Source of the DNA: Epiperipatus broadwayi
Taxonomy: Eukaryota; Onychophora; Udeonychophora; Euonychophora; Peripatidae
Direction: 5' to 3'
Assembly (NCBI GenBank): GCA_028023455.1
Contig: JAQFVV010012495.1
Span: 2,947,711-3,011,710 of the forward strand
Length of the DNA: 64,000 bases
In this document: positions 1 through 12,574 of the stretch, one piece after another
How positions within the stretch are numbered: the stretch's first letter is position 1
How the letters are laid out: each line of letters opens with the position of its first letter
The notes under the pieces: model-generated
Told to the model about the DNA's origin: nothing
The model's database searches: none
What the model saw: only the letters and a program-made list of their open reading frames with translations
Program-made: the position numbers and the translations under genes

Positions 1-221
1 CTAAGTCACGTTTCAGCATGGTGGGGGAAATATTCGAGACCACTAAAAGGTCTGAGACAAACGTGCAATTTTGAAACTTTTCTTCAGATAAATTGCCGAG
101 TACAGAAAGTGTGTGAGATTGTGTTTTTTTTTTATTTTGTCAGGCACACATAATGTCCACTTTTTATTACAGCAATAAAATCGAATAAATAATTGTAAAA
201 AGTCCAAAGTTTGTGTCCTTT

Positions 222-1000
222 TTTTGTTTGTTTTTTATTTCATTAGAAATTGACAAGTATTTGGATTCAATTTTTTGCAGCGGGGTTAAAATAAATGATG
301 ACTTTGGTTGACTTTTTGTTAAGAATAACAAATTATGAAATACACCCGACCCCCATCCCCAAAAGCAGTTTATTGTAGAAGGCTAAAAAAAAAAAGGTAA
401 TTCAAACGAAATAGAAATCAAAGTAAATAGTGAGAAAAAGTTGTTTCAAAAAAATAAAAAAAAGGTTAAATTCTTGATTTTTTGGTTACAATTCTTTTTC
501 CAAGTGCTGGTGGGGGTGGGTGTTTGAAAACAATTTTTAATCAGCAAAAACACAAAAGTAAATTTGGATTTAATATTAAGAAAAACAATTACATCAACCA
601 AAAAGAAATCAAAATTCAAAACAAGTCCCAAAGTTGATTCTCTTTTTTCAGTGCTGTTAAAATAATTGACTATTTTTGTTGCCTTTTTGTTAATAATAAC
701 AGTACGAATCCCCCCCCCCCCCCGCTCAAAAAGCTGTTTCTTGTAGTAGCCAAAAAAAAGAAAAAAAAGGCTAATTCAAACATAATCTAAATCAAAGTGA
801 AAACAAGTTGTGTTTAAAAAAAAAAGTAAAATTAATAATAATTATAAGAAAAACCATTTAGTCAAGCCAAAAAAAAAATAAATAAAAAAAAAGTAGAATT
901 AAGTTCTAAACAAGTCGCAAATAATTGTATTCTATTTTTTCAGCAGTGGGATTCAAACAAATTTTTTTGACATCGTGAAATGGTCCGAAGTTTTCAAATG
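222..1000. repeat. Diverged tandem duplication, about three units
   Basis: Related units begin near 270, 638 and 930 with a T-run followed by CAG and a GGRTTMAAA-like motif. The first two continue through matching blocks: GACTTTTTGTTAA-type, a C-rich run, AGCTGTTTCTTGTAGTAG-type, then a poly-A stretch and AATTCAAAC. The period is about 370 bp between the first two. The second unit carries a C14 homopolymer at about 710-723 where the first has broken C runs. No coding potential is seen. Confidence 0.6.
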
Positions 1001-2290
1001 ATAAAAAGGAAAAAAAAATACAATTAGCAAAATTTGTTGAAAAAATATCAGGTTCCAAAAAACCCAGAAAAAGTAATGAAAATGAATATCAAAATTTGTT
1101 TAATAATAAAGAAATCATGTTGTAAATGAAATAAAAATTATTTGTTTAATCAATATTAGAAAAAAAAAAAAACATTGTTGTATAAAAAAAAGAAAAAGTT
1201 GCAGCGGCCCAGTAACATTATATTTAATTGATTTTGTCTAGCATCAACGCTCCAAGCGTGTTTGCCCGGATTTCAGGCTTTTACCTTTGTTTTTGTTAAA
1301 TTGGAATATTTAGATTTATTATCATTAGCAATTTTAAAATGTCTTTGGTTTTGTAACAATTTAATTAAGAATAGGAATTTGATATTTATAATTAGACTGA
1401 ATAGTTAACAACTTATTGCAGCTGTAATTTTCTCTTTGCTTTTTTGTTCAAAATATTCATACACTCTAAATGATCTTTTATCCATACCACATCATTTTTA
1501 AAAATCCATTAAGAACACAAATTCAATAAATATAATTAGTCTTAAAAAATAAAATATCAAAATTGCAAATAAAAGAAAAGTCTAAGAAACAGAAATAACT
1601 ATTCCCAATAAAAAGCCTTATTTCAGTTTTTCAAATAAAGAAAATGTATTTTAATAAAAAATGTATTCTCTAAAATCTGAAAATTTAAGAAATGTTTTGG
1701 TAAAAAATAAACTTAAACAATGAACATATTCTTTAAAAAATATATACTTTTAATTAATAATAATATTATTATGGACAGAATAGCATTTCTTCATGTCAGT
1801 AAATTTTCGATTGATTATTTTTCTGCTAAAAAGCTAATAAATTCAAATAAAATCTAAATGTAAATATGATATATACTTATTAAGAAACAAATTTTTAACA
1901 ATTTTATAAAGCAACAAAAAATATATTAGCCACAAACCTATTTTTTTGTCTTTGCAACATAAACAAAAGTGCTGCAGGTACTTTTTCCTCTACTACAGAA
2001 TAAGTACCTTCTGTCTATTGTCCTTATAATTTCTCTGTTGTTTTTGACCTCGATTAGATCCCAACATCAATGAAATTTTGTTAGAACAAATATCTTACTG
2101 CCAAAAACTAGCAAAGTCTTTCTAAAATTTGTTTCATCTAGTGATTGAGATGAATTCATATTATTAAGGATACACACTGTTGATTAGGCTTGCATGAAAA
2201 TATTAGTTTTCATAATAGGAATGAGAAAATAAATAATTCTAAAAATGCAACTTTGTATCAATTGCTACTAATTTTTTTTCTGAACCAACA
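1001..2290. other. AT-rich non-coding stretch
   Basis: Low-complexity AT-rich sequence with no supported gene. A short moderately complex patch at about 1970-2080 was considered as a minus-strand exon and not accepted. Confidence 0.5.
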
Positions 2291-2606
2291 TAATATCTGA
2301 TAAAGTGAAAATACACACAGAAAAGACAGTTCTTAAAATAATATTTAGCTTTATTACTGCCAAACATGCTTTCAATATATTTTTACTATATCATATTCAT
2401 GGGCTATTTGAATATTCAATTTTAAATTAAAATTGAATACATGAACAGTTAATTAAACATCGATATAAAGCATTTAATCACACCACTATATGCTATGAAT
2501 ATGATATATTAAAAATATATTGAAAGCATGCTAGGCAGTAATAAAGCTAAATATTATTTTAAAAAATTACCTTTTCTGTGTATATTTTCATTTTACCAGA
2601 TATAAC
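2291..2606. repeat. Foldback/MITE-like inverted repeat, about 110-bp arms
   Basis: Left arm about 2291-2402 and right arm about 2495-2606 are reverse complements with scattered differences. Shared blocks include ACACAGAAAAG, AATAATATTTAGCTTTATTA, GCATGCTTTCAATATATTTT and ATATCATATTCAT. The arms flank a loop of about 90 bp. There is no internal ORF. Arm ends read TATCTG...CAGATA, next to TA dinucleotides, which would suit a TA-targeting DNA transposon derivative, but the target site is ambiguous. Confidence 0.7.
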
Positions 2607-2711
2607 TTTGTATCAAGTAAAAAACTTATAAAGTTTATATTAATATAGATTATTTAAGCAAATTACCTAATAGTGTTTTACTCTACTCATTTGGTGTACT
2701 GGGTGTTTCTT

Positions 2712-3385
2712 ATATAAGTAAATAGAGGAATTTGAACTTAGGAATTTTCAGTTTATATTCATTCACCAATCCATCATCTCAAACAGCCAACACACATAGT
2801 GGCATAATGTGAAAAAGATAAATGATCACCAATATATGTATTTTGTGCAGAACCAGCACTCATCAGTTGATCCAGATAATAATTTCCCACACATACATAC
2901 AATCCATGCTCAGCTTATGTTAAGATAGCAATTCTTTAGACTTTAAGGGGCAGGCTTCAATCTTCTCACCCTTCCAACTACTCAACTACCCATTTCATTG
3001 AAAAACCAATGATGGAACACTCAAAGCCCTTGATGAATTTGATATTGTAGTCATAACCATGTAGACATTACACTAATCTATCCCCTCATATTATCAAATC
3101 ATTATGTATTTATATATTAATAGGAGATGGATAGGCTGAACCTATAGATGTAACCTATTTTCCAGTCAATATGTAATTAGCCAGTATCAAATGTTTCTTA
3201 TATAAGTAAATAAAGGAATTATAACCCAACTGATGAATGCTGGTTTTGCATGAAATGCATATATTGGGCATCACCTATCTGTTTTGTATATATGTGGTCA
3301 TGTGTGTTAGTTATTTGAGATGCAGTGGAGTATGAACATAGACTGAAAAATCCTAAGTTCAAATCCCTCTATTTACTAATAGTAT
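2712..3385. repeat. Terminal-inverted-repeat element, family 1, copy 1
   Basis: The ends are inverted copies: TAAATAGAGGAATTTGAACTTAGG at the left, and its near reverse complement ending CCTCTATTTA at the right. Internal blocks (for example CAGCACTCATCAGTTGATCC and AATCCATGCTCAGCTTA) recur in copies near 13.1, 28.0 and 37.0 kb. The ends resemble a tRNA B box (GGTTCAAATCC), so tRNA ancestry is possible. A second internal copy of the end sequence near 3195 suggests a compound or nested insertion. Confidence 0.6.
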
Positions 3386-3639
3386 TTTATTTAATAAAAA
3401 TTACAATAATAATTGAAAGTTGTATACTTCTAAAACAGATTAGTTTTAGGCATGGAAAAAATTGCCGTAAATAAGTTTTCTCTAGTAATTCATTTCAAAA
3501 AACACATTCAAAATAAATTTAAAATTTCTCTGGAAAAATGATCTAAAAGTTTTTAAAACTGTTAATTAAAAAAACATTAATTACTTGAAAAAATGTTCAC
3601 CAATAGAAAAATTTAGATGACCTTTATGATCATCATAGT

Positions 3640-4386
3640 AGATACATAATTTTACAGAATGGATTATCAGAGTTTAGTTCTCTCATCTTCTTTATTTAAT
3701 ATATTCATCAATGTTCTTCCAAAAACACAATGCAATAAAGTTCATATGTTGATCATACTGGTTTGGACTCTCAAAAGACAGTCTTTCTTGAAACAGAAAT
3801 GTCTTTTAATAAGGATATGAAATGATTGGAAATCTTTGTCAAAAAGTGGGATTCTATAGCTAATCCAATGAAATCAATGTGCCCAGTCTTTCATCTAAAT
3901 AACATGGAAACATTTTGCAAACTGAATATTGTAATAACAGACTAAACCGTAACTCCACCCAGTGATATTTAGAACTATGTTCAATTCTAACCTAAGTTAC
4001 CTCAAGGTTAGATCAAAATTAACTTTTAGGAATAAACTTTTTGAAAATCTGATGGTCTCTATTTGGGGTTCTGTTCAACTACATTGTGAATAAATTCCTT
4101 AATACTATAATATTCTGCTGATTAATGGTGACTTTATTTTGAAAAAATATTGCCATACTAAAGTTCTAAATACTCAATTAAATATTACCTTAAGAAATAT
4201 TACTGATATCTTCAAGACTAATCTTTTGCAGTGGCTTTTTATTCTTTCACATATTCCCCTACCAGATATCAGAAGAGACATTGCCTTAGTGAAAATGCAT
4301 AAAAAGCTGTTAAGCAGATTAGATTTGCTAATAACTCAGGATATATGCAGTGTGGTCTTATCATTTAAGATTCATCTCAAATCATA
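3640..4386 (+). pseudogene. Decayed jockey-type LINE reverse transcriptase, C-terminal part
   Basis: Across frameshifts the plus strand reads like the later reverse-transcriptase blocks and C-terminus of a jockey/R1-like non-LTR retrotransposon. A LFNIFINVLPK block near 3690 corresponds to the LFNIYINDLP motif. A trailing block from 4139 includes the words NTQLNITLRNITDIFKTN, QWLFILSHIPLPDIRRDIALV and HKKLLS. The last part matches the conserved tail found after the RT in many invertebrate elements (TQLN.TMR..TGT..ST...WLPVLS.I.PP.LRR). The N-terminal RT and the endonuclease are absent or unrecognisable, and several stops and frameshifts intervene. It is a dead 5'-truncated copy. Identification is from family memory of the motif order, not from a search. 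Confidence 0.6.
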
Positions 4387-5880
4387 ATCCAATTTATGGA
4401 TGTTCAAACAAAATTGAATAATTTAAGAAATATGGTGCAAAAATAAAATACTTATGAAATTAAACAATAAAACCAACTGGATTTGATATTTTTAGGTGTG
4501 ACTTTAAAGTCTAATCAGCAAATTCAGGACAACCTATGGATATTGAGTTCATTCATTTTTTAATTGGAATTTAATATTATGAATTATATATATATATATA
4601 CGAACAAATATAAACTATGAACTGCAAAATTAATGATAATAAAACTCATAGCACATAAAAGAATTGAAGAACTTAATAAATCCATAATGGATCTATTTTC
4701 TGGATAAGGTTTTTACATGTCTTTTCATGCCATTTTCTAGTTATTAAAGCTTTTTTAAAAAGTTAACCCTATCACAAGATATTAAAAAAGCTAGAAACTA
4801 ATTTCTGATTTCATAAGACGGATAATATAAAAATATCAAACGGTCAACACGCGTATGAAAATTCAGATGTTTGACATTTCTAATTCATCTGTTGAGCAAA
4901 GATTATTTTTAAAATGCATACTTAGTGAGCAGGGTGGCGGAGATTTGAGTTTCTCTACTTTAATAATATGATAGGGTTGAGATGAAGAATACACTGATAA
5001 AAGAATTGAATATATAAATGTGCGTGTGAGTGTATGTGTCCGTATGTTATAAAATCTTTTTTCCAAGTTCATAATTTAATTAATTATTGAAAGTTTTGAT
5101 TAGATTTAAGAGCTTGGAAAGCATAATTTTCTACATTTTTTAAAATTTAGCTGCACATATAGCCTCTTATTATAAACAAGTGTTTTTTATTATGAAATAT
5201 TATAAATTGAGATTCTAGAATAAATTATATATAAATTTTAATAATGGTAAATAATAAGAGAAAAATTAAAGTGTCAATTTTTATAAATCATTTTAAATTC
5301 TATACAAAAATAAATAATGTGCTAATATCTGTATACATAGTTTTTGGGAAAATATCATGATGAATAATGATTAGATTGTAAGTGAAAGCACTTTTTCTTA
5401 ATTTATAAATTGTTATTATTTATCGACATTATAATATAAATTTACATATAGTATATTTTTAACAGGTGAATTGTTGTTTTACATATATATGTAAATGAGA
5501 GAGAAAGAAATGAATTTATTATAAAACTAGTAAAGTTCATAAATATTTGGAGTATTAATTTTATAATATTGTACAATTTTATAGCAATAGTAAAAAATTA
5601 TATGTGAATACTTTTGATTATTTAAATTGTAACAATTATCAAAAGAACTTCAGCTAATAAAAAACAATTGTCACGCAATTTTCCAGATATTGTGTTAATC
5701 AATATGAACGGATTGTCTATTTATTATAGAATCTTTAAATTGACTTATAAGAATCACATTAAAAAATTTTCTTTTCCTACTGATGTCTTTTTTTATACAA
5801 TCTTGTATGATCTCCATTGAAGATAAATTTATGATTACAAGATTTCCCATGGTCAAAGAGGGCTGAGGTACAGACCGACT
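4387..5880. other. AT-rich non-coding stretch with short microsatellites
   Basis: No supported gene. There is a (TA)n run at about 4587-4600 and a TGTGTG-rich patch near 5020-5045. Short open frames here look like chance. Confidence 0.5.
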
Positions 5881-5988
5881 ATTTTTTTTTCCTATGTCAT
5901 AGCATCGGCCGGGAGGCGAACCCAAACCGTCTGCAACCAACTACTTGCTTGCAAGGCGGCTACTATGACCTCTCGGCTACGGTTAAAC
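5881..5988 (-). repeat. tRNA-derived SINE
   Basis: On the minus strand there is an A-box-like TAGCCGAGAGG followed by a B box GGTTCGCCTCC about 60 bases later, then CCGGCCGATGCTATGACATAGG and a poly-A tail (poly-T at 5881-5890 on the plus strand). The body closely matches the SINE at 32424-32536. The spacing with an extra arm (GTTGGTTGCAGACGG) suggests a type-II tRNA (Leu/Ser-like) ancestor. The RNA polymerase III promoter appears intact. A target-site duplication was not clear. Confidence 0.75.
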
Positions 5989-5990
5989 AG

Positions 5991-6670
5991 TAGTTGATAT
6001 TTACTTAGTCCCGTTCTTCTAAAGCACGTCTTGATTCACCAATATATAATTTTTTGCACCCTTGCATAATTTAATAAATAATATTATTATTTATTTATTT
6101 TTACGAATAGGATTCTTAAAATTATAATTAATTTGTTTATATTTCCAGTAAATAAAATGAAACATTGTATTTCTCATCGAATTTCTTCATTTTATCTTTA
6201 ATAAATTTAAATCGAATATTATTAGAAATGGTATGGATATTCATTTTTATTATTTTTGCCGATATTGATTTTATAAAACTTATTAAATTTATTTACTGCA
6301 TGTAAAATTTATATCTATTTTATTCTATATTTATACATTCTTGAAAAAATATTTCAATATTTTATATTTTGACACTTTTATAATTACATAGATTTTTTTT
6401 TTTTAAGATTTAAAACTAGTTTTTTATTTATCATTGGTGCATGTGATTTTAAATAAATATTTTTTTCTTTGATAAATTTGACAATAATTTATAGTTTAAC
6501 ACTCTGTTTTGTTCTTTATTGATGGAATAATTTAAATTAAATCGTTTAATTTATATAAAGGAGTTTCGGTAATATTTTCAGGGCCATAAATAAAAATATC
6601 ATTAATACATGTAATATATATTTAAAAAGTTTTAAAGTTATGAGTATATGAAACAGCTTCTTCATATTTA
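5991..6670. other. AT-rich non-coding stretch
   Basis: No gene, structured repeat or motif seen. Confidence 0.5.
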
Positions 6671-6850
6671 AATAAAACAGGCAAAACTTTCTATATGTAT
6701 TGCCACTCAGTGCAAGCCAGAATAATCAATGAATGCCAGAAGTCTTGTACATAAAATCTTCATCTAGTGCCTACTCATCCAATGTCCCCAGACTAGTTTC
6801 TGGCTTGCACTGAGTGGCAATATGCATAGAGAGTTTTGCTTGTTTTAATA
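6671..6850. repeat. Foldback element with about 50-bp inverted arms
   Basis: Arms at about 6671-6725 and 6795-6850 are near-perfect reverse complements, sharing TTGCCACTCAGTGCAAGCC and the outer AAAACARGCAAAACT. They flank about 70 bp of unrelated, more GC-balanced sequence. The arm sequence is unlike the AT-rich surroundings. Non-autonomous and without an ORF; possibly a MITE. Confidence 0.75.
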
Positions 6851-7680
6851 ACAGTTAAGAGCAAGCATACAAAATAGTGATCATGTGATGATCTATTTAA
6901 ATAAAACAAAGTTGCAAAATTGCATAACCAGAGGGAGACCCATGGGGCTCCACCATTTTAAAGCATTTGTCATAAAAATAACACAAATGTTATCACTTAC
7001 AAATTTTAACAACCTACAATAAATTTTATTGCAAATTTATTTACTGAAATTTCATGTAAAATATTTATAAATAATATTTATAGATTATATGTGGAAGTGT
7101 GGAGGTGTTTATTATATCTATATTTATAGATTCTAAACAATCAATAGAACCATATAATTCAGTCATACTTAATAAAGCTTATTCAATTTAATATTTTTAA
7201 TTTCATCAATAAATTCAAAAGATGAAGCAACTGTATATTTACTAAAACCAATATGCCCTGAAGTTGTATAACAATATACATAATTTGTGGAAAATCATGT
7301 GAACTACTTTTTGATTGCGTAAGTTCAATTAATAATGATTACAATTTAAATAACTGGAAATACTTTTATATAAGTTTAATATTATGCCTGTTTATTTTTT
7401 ATTTTAAATTATAATTCAAAATTTTTATATGTAGTATATTTTGGTGTGTAACTCATATTTATATGTTGAATTAAATACTTTCATAAATTGTTGTTATAAT
7501 AATAATAGACATAAGAAGATTATATCTATGCCAGACTGCACCAGGGCTATGTAAAGCCTGGTGTTGCTGCTTCAACAATTTATTTTTTGAGATTTAATGT
7601 AAATTAAACAAAAGATTTTAATATTACATATTATATTAAACACAAGAAATATAGGCAGCCAGAAGGCCAATGTTTCAACT
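6851..7680. other. AT-rich non-coding stretch
   Basis: No supported gene. A short balanced patch near 7530-7565 contains a small palindromic segment (CCAGGGCTATGTAAAGCCTGG). Confidence 0.45.
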
Positions 7681-7689
7681 TCAATTATA

Positions 7690-8660
7690 TTCTAATGAAA
7701 ACTAAATGTAAATACACTACTAAAGCACCTTCCACCCCCCACCCCCTAACTATATATCACATTTTAATCATGAATTTATGTACTGTAATCACATTTTCTT
7801 TGTGATTTAAATACTATACCTCTGAAGTTCAAAACGTTTTTACTGATTTTTTTCCAGGCATTTTTATTAATTCTTTGCATAAACATAATAATACACTAAC
7901 CAAAATTAAATGTAAATATAATACTATAGCATCTATTTTTCCCCTCACTAAATATCACATTTTAAACATGAATTTATATACTATAATCACATTTTCTTCA
8001 TGATTTAAATACTATACCTCTGTAATTAAAAGCATGTTTTTTTTTGTCCGAATGTTTTTTTAATGGTGGAGACTGTCATTACTGGAATTGATTGCTTTAT
8101 CAATTTTTTTTAAGATTTAATGTAAATTAAATAAAACATTTTAATATTATATAAATAAATTTCCAAATTTTAATAAAGCTAAATTAGAATTTACATTTTT
8201 AAATATATCTGTTATATTTAATACCTTTATGGCTTGAAATATATATTTACTGGAGTGCCATCTGAATTAATAGATACTGTTTATCAATTGCTAAGTATGT
8301 CATTCATCTGAAATATATTAGGGGATTGACAGACCATGAAAGTACAGACCACCTTAATGTCAAATTACAAATCAATGTTAGTGGCTATTTCTGCAACTGT
8401 CTGGGATGGAATACAAAAATGCTGGTTATTTTTGTAATTTTTTTATTAAATGTATTTGTAATATTTTTTTAATTACTTGCTTTAACAATTTTTTTTAAGA
8501 TTTAATGCATTGTTAATTTATAAAGTTTCATTAACATTGCTAGATATGTATTCATCTGAACTATATTAGGGAGTTGACAGACCATTAAAGCAAGGAGTGC
8601 TCTAATGTCAAATTATGAATCAGCATTTGTAGTTGTTTCTGAAACTGAATTCAAATATTT
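7690..8660. repeat. Interleaved local tandem duplications
   Basis: Blocks at about 7690-7835 and 7885-8030 match each other (ACTAAATGTAAATA, ATATCACATTTTAA.CATGAATTTAT, GATTTAAATACTATACCTCTG). A second pair at about 8290-8405 and 8535-8650 shares TATTAGGGRRTTGACAGACC and CTAATGTCAAATTA-type words. The whole is consistent with an old duplication of a roughly 250-bp unit followed by divergence. Confidence 0.6.
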
Positions 8661-9072
8661 CCACAAAATATATACTATATATCTGTCATTAAGAACACTC
8701 ATATTGATTTTTTCCCCAGCATTTTATATTTCATGGAGGAATTATTTCCTTTGCATAAACATAGTGGTTATGATGTGATCTGACAAACATTCATTCACCA
8801 ATCAGACAATAGAGAAATTACAGATTTTATATATAAGATAAACAAAGATAACTTTAGCTTTTGCTGTTGGCAGGAATTACCTTTAATACCAATCAAACAT
8901 TTAAATAATTTAATAGCTTCAGAATCATAAATCTTTATTAAATGAGATTCTTTATTTTTTCTCTTTTTTTCATACTTTTTAAAGAAGACAACCATTTCCT
9001 GTTGAAACATAATTTTATGGTGTGAAATTTTTTCATGCATATATAATGCAAACCAAAAAATGTTTATTTTTA

Positions 9073-9520
9073 AACCTTACTTTTATGAACTTTCACTCTC
9101 TGATTCAACATCCTGTGCCAGCTCCATAACATCTTCAAGTAGATTTTGACACTTTGGGCATTGTTATGAAACCACAATCACTATTTTCTCTACATTATGT
9201 TAATCTTTCGTGTTTATGCCCACACAATGTGGGCAATGATTTTCAAATTATAAACATCCAGGTTGAGGTTAATATTAATGGAAATCTACACAGGCTATGC
9301 ATGCACTTTTTACATGTTTGTTTTTATCTTTCTCTCTATTTTCCAGAAAGGTAAATTTTATTTTTCTACGATAAAAAAAAAATTTATGATAATTTTTGTG
9401 ATCAAGTAGATTGAATTTTTTTGCCTTTCTTTCATTTTTTTGATAGTTACTGGAGAACAATTCAGCATGAAAAATATATCGATAAAAAGTTTTACTTTTT
9501 CCATTATATTTTGAAGACAA
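9073..9520 (-). pseudogene. Decayed reading frame with zinc-ribbon-like Cys pairs
   Basis: In one minus-strand frame, interrupted by several TAA codons, the words ENHCPHCVGINTKD (near 9215-9250) and QCPKCQNLLEDVMELAQDVE ending ESESS-stop (9073-9150) appear. Together they give two CxxC pairs separated by roughly 30 residues, a spacing typical of a zinc ribbon, followed by an acidic C-terminus. Further upstream the same frame contains CIAC and is open at 9275-9520. This looks like the remains of a coding sequence, perhaps the C-terminus of a transposase or a domesticated gene. The family is not identified and chance cannot be excluded. It does not match the splice phase of the exon at 12575-12633. 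Confidence 0.3.
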
Positions 9521-9559
9521 ACGTTATGGGGGCCTAATGATAAGTATTTTTATTTTTCT

Positions 9560-10215
9560 ATATTTTTTAATTATTATTTTATTATATGTCTTTAATTATT
9601 ATTTTATTATATTTTTTTATATATATTTGATAAAAAAAAAATTACTATTGAAACTAACATAAAAAAAATATTGTGATTATCGGCATTTTTTTCTATAATG
9701 TGAGCTGGGTGGAGTATTTGAATTAATTGATATGAGACAAAAATAAATATATTTTTGAAATATAATGTCCTGATTTAGATTTTTCTATAATTTTTTTGTT
9801 CGCATTTTAATAATAGTAAAAATAAGCAAATGCTAAAAAAAGTAATGAATTTGACAGTACATATACTTAGGCCAATTATAGACTATTGCAATATAAATTT
9901 CAAAGCTGCATATTTTTTAATTATTATTTTATTCATATATATATATATATGATAAAAAATATACAAAAAAATTACTATTGAAACTAACATTAAAAAAATA
10001 GCATGTGATTGTGTACATTTATATCATGAATTATCTGCATTTTTTGATATGATGGGAATTTAGGTACTTGAATTAATTGATATGAGACAAAGATGAACAC
10101 ATTTTGGAAATATAATGACCTGATTTAGATTTTTGTATAATTTCTTGTCTGCATTTTAATAATAGAAAAATACACAAATGCTAAAAATAATGATTTTGAC
10201 AGTGTATATATATAT
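9560..10215. repeat. Tandem duplication of about 340 bp
   Basis: Two diverged units (about 9560-9870 and 9905-10215) share in order: AATTATTATTTTATT, ATTACTATTGAAACTAACAT, TTGAATTAATTGATATGAGA, CCTGATTTAGATTTTT, GCATTTTAATAATAG and TTTGACAGT. Both end in TA-rich sequence. There is no coding potential. Confidence 0.75.
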
Positions 10216-12296
10216 ATATATAAAACTTATGTACCTCAAGCTTAACTCTATAATAAATTTAGTATTTCATTCACTTTTTATTTTATTATTTTATTTTGTA
10301 TATATAATAACTATTTTAGTAGTATTTTTTAATAAATTACAAACTGTATAGAAGTTCTTTATTATATATTCAAATTATACTAATTATTGATCAATATTAA
10401 CTACTTTTTATAAGAGGTTACTAGGAATGACTTATACATTGCAAACTCCTGTATAGAAATACATTTTGAAGGGCTACTGAGAAATTTGAAAGGTACTAAT
10501 GTCTTTATTCTATGAAGTTTTTAAGTGATTGATTGCCTTAGGTAAGTGTTATTATACATTATTTTTTTAGAAATTTTATGATGAATCCAACTAACCTACT
10601 AACAAAAATATAATTTTAAGTTGTATGCATGATAATTTAGGATTTATAAAATAATATGAAAATAATTATAAGAAATATTAACTTTTATTCTTTTTTTTTA
10701 TTACTTTGAATATCAATGACTCTATTTTTTCAGTTAATTACATTCTTTGGTGTTTAATCTTTAAAACAATATTATGTCATTTTTTATTAATAAAACTTAA
10801 AGTTATGATAAAATTTATGGCTTAGCATAATTTTTTTATATATTCAATATGACTGCTTGAAAGTGAAAATGTTAAACCTATCTATATTGTTATATTATAG
10901 TTTGAAGTGGTTTGTAGATACAATTTTAACATATTAGTTGAAAAAAATCTGAAGATGTCAGCATTACATGAACTTTTTTTACATAATTACATAGCTAAGC
11001 TATGAGAGATATGAGATGGCCTTGGAGTTAATAGAAGTGGGAATTTCTGATTGGCTAAGTGTTTATCCTCAAGATAAATAACTAAATACAATAGATTTGT
11101 AAAAAAATATATATTTTCACTAATTTTTTTACAAATTAAAGGTTATGATGCAATATTTTTGTAAAATATTTATTTTTAAACCAAAAACCACATTATAGGT
11201 CTTTAATAGTTTGTTATGGCAATTGGAAGAAGTTTCTATTGGACAAAAATAAATGTTTTGTCCAAATAGTAAATAAAATACTTTTTAAAATTTTAATAAC
11301 AATAAAGTTTTAGAATTTTTTTTTTCATTCTTTGATGATGTTTAATTCTAAATATATCCTTTTAATAACATAAAAGTCAAATATCTAATATTTTGTTCTG
11401 CTAATATTTTGAGTAGGTAAATTACATCCAATAATGGCATATTCCATTGTTATAGGTGAGAATTGTGTTTAAATATTTATTTTTTTTTAAAAAGTTTATT
11501 TTTAAAATTGCTAACTACTGAAAGCTTACATTTGTAAAAAATAAAATTATTAGTATATTATGTACCAAAAAAGGTTTAATTGTAAAAATAAAATGTTCAA
11601 ATATGGAGAAATATTTAACATTATACTCACTAGGTCCCATTCAAAAGAGTCAGATGAAGTTTTCAGCTGAATAGACTAAGCTCAAACATTTTTGCCTATA
11701 CATATAATTTTAAAAGAATACTATTTCATCAAAAAATATAATTTTATTAAGAGTATATTAGTATAGGCTATTCTGAATATATTGATTAAGGGTGTTTTAT
11801 TTTGTAAAAATTATAATAGTGATAATAATAATTTAAAAAATATTATCATAAAAATATAATTTTATTTCTTTGCATTTTAAATTGCCTTCTTATAAAGTTT
11901 TAAGGAGGAATCAAGCATAGAGGTAAAATGTTATTCTAAATAATTAACTGAATAATATAAGAGAGAAAACTGGTAGGAATATTATTTTTTGGAATTATTT
12001 ATATTATTCCATTTTTGTAAAAAAAAATTATATATTAACTAAAATAGTTTCAGTTAAAGGCAAAAGTGAAAGTTCATAAAAGTAAAAAAAGAAATACCTT
12101 AGTTCTGCATTAATATTTGTGAAAGAAATACAGGCATAAGATTATATTTGAGCAAGATATGGTTTTTTTTTTTTTTGAGAAGTAGAAAAAAAAAATAAGA
12201 AAAAAAATATATAAGAAACGGAATCCATAAACTTTTTTAAACTAATAAAATTAAAAGTTGTAATTATAAATTTTATTAAACGCTCACTATTATTTC
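10216..12296. other. AT-rich stretch without recognised features
   Basis: No gene, RNA or clear repeat seen in about 2 kb. Confidence 0.45.
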
Positions 12297-12462
12297 AGTA
12301 ATAGTTTTAACAAGGCTGTAAACCTTAGCAATGAGCGTCTGAAAAAATCGTCACTAGGGACTCTGTAGGTCTAGCAAACACGTGCAGACCTACAGAGGTC
12401 CCTAGTGACGATTTTTTCAGACGCTCATTGCTAAGGTTTACAGCCTTGTTAAAACTATTACT
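12297..12462. repeat. Near-perfect 76-bp inverted repeat (hairpin), 13-nt loop
   Basis: Left arm 12297-12372 and right arm 12386-12462 are exact reverse complements except for a single one-base indel (GGGACT versus GGGACCT context). The loop is 13 nt (12373-12385). The arms include AAGGCTGTAAACCTTAGCAA and GACGATTTTTTCAGACGCTC words and are more GC-rich than their surroundings. The lack of divergence between the arms means a recent origin or maintenance by conversion. There is no ORF. It sits in the host-gene intron, 113 bp downstream of the exon at 12575-12633. Confidence 0.9.
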
Positions 12463-12574
12463 AATAAAATTAGAAAATTTTTCAGAAAATAATAATATTC
12501 AAACTACAATCTATGTAGTTATATATTAATAAATAAAAGATTGTATATTAAAAATAAAAGAATAAAATATTTAC

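Noticed and set aside
1970-2090. Possible minus-strand exon (frame reading GSNRGQKQQRNYKDNRQK before a GTACTT)
   Set aside because: Weak donor and no clear acceptor. The frame is closed shortly upstream, so it could not be linked by phase to other exons.
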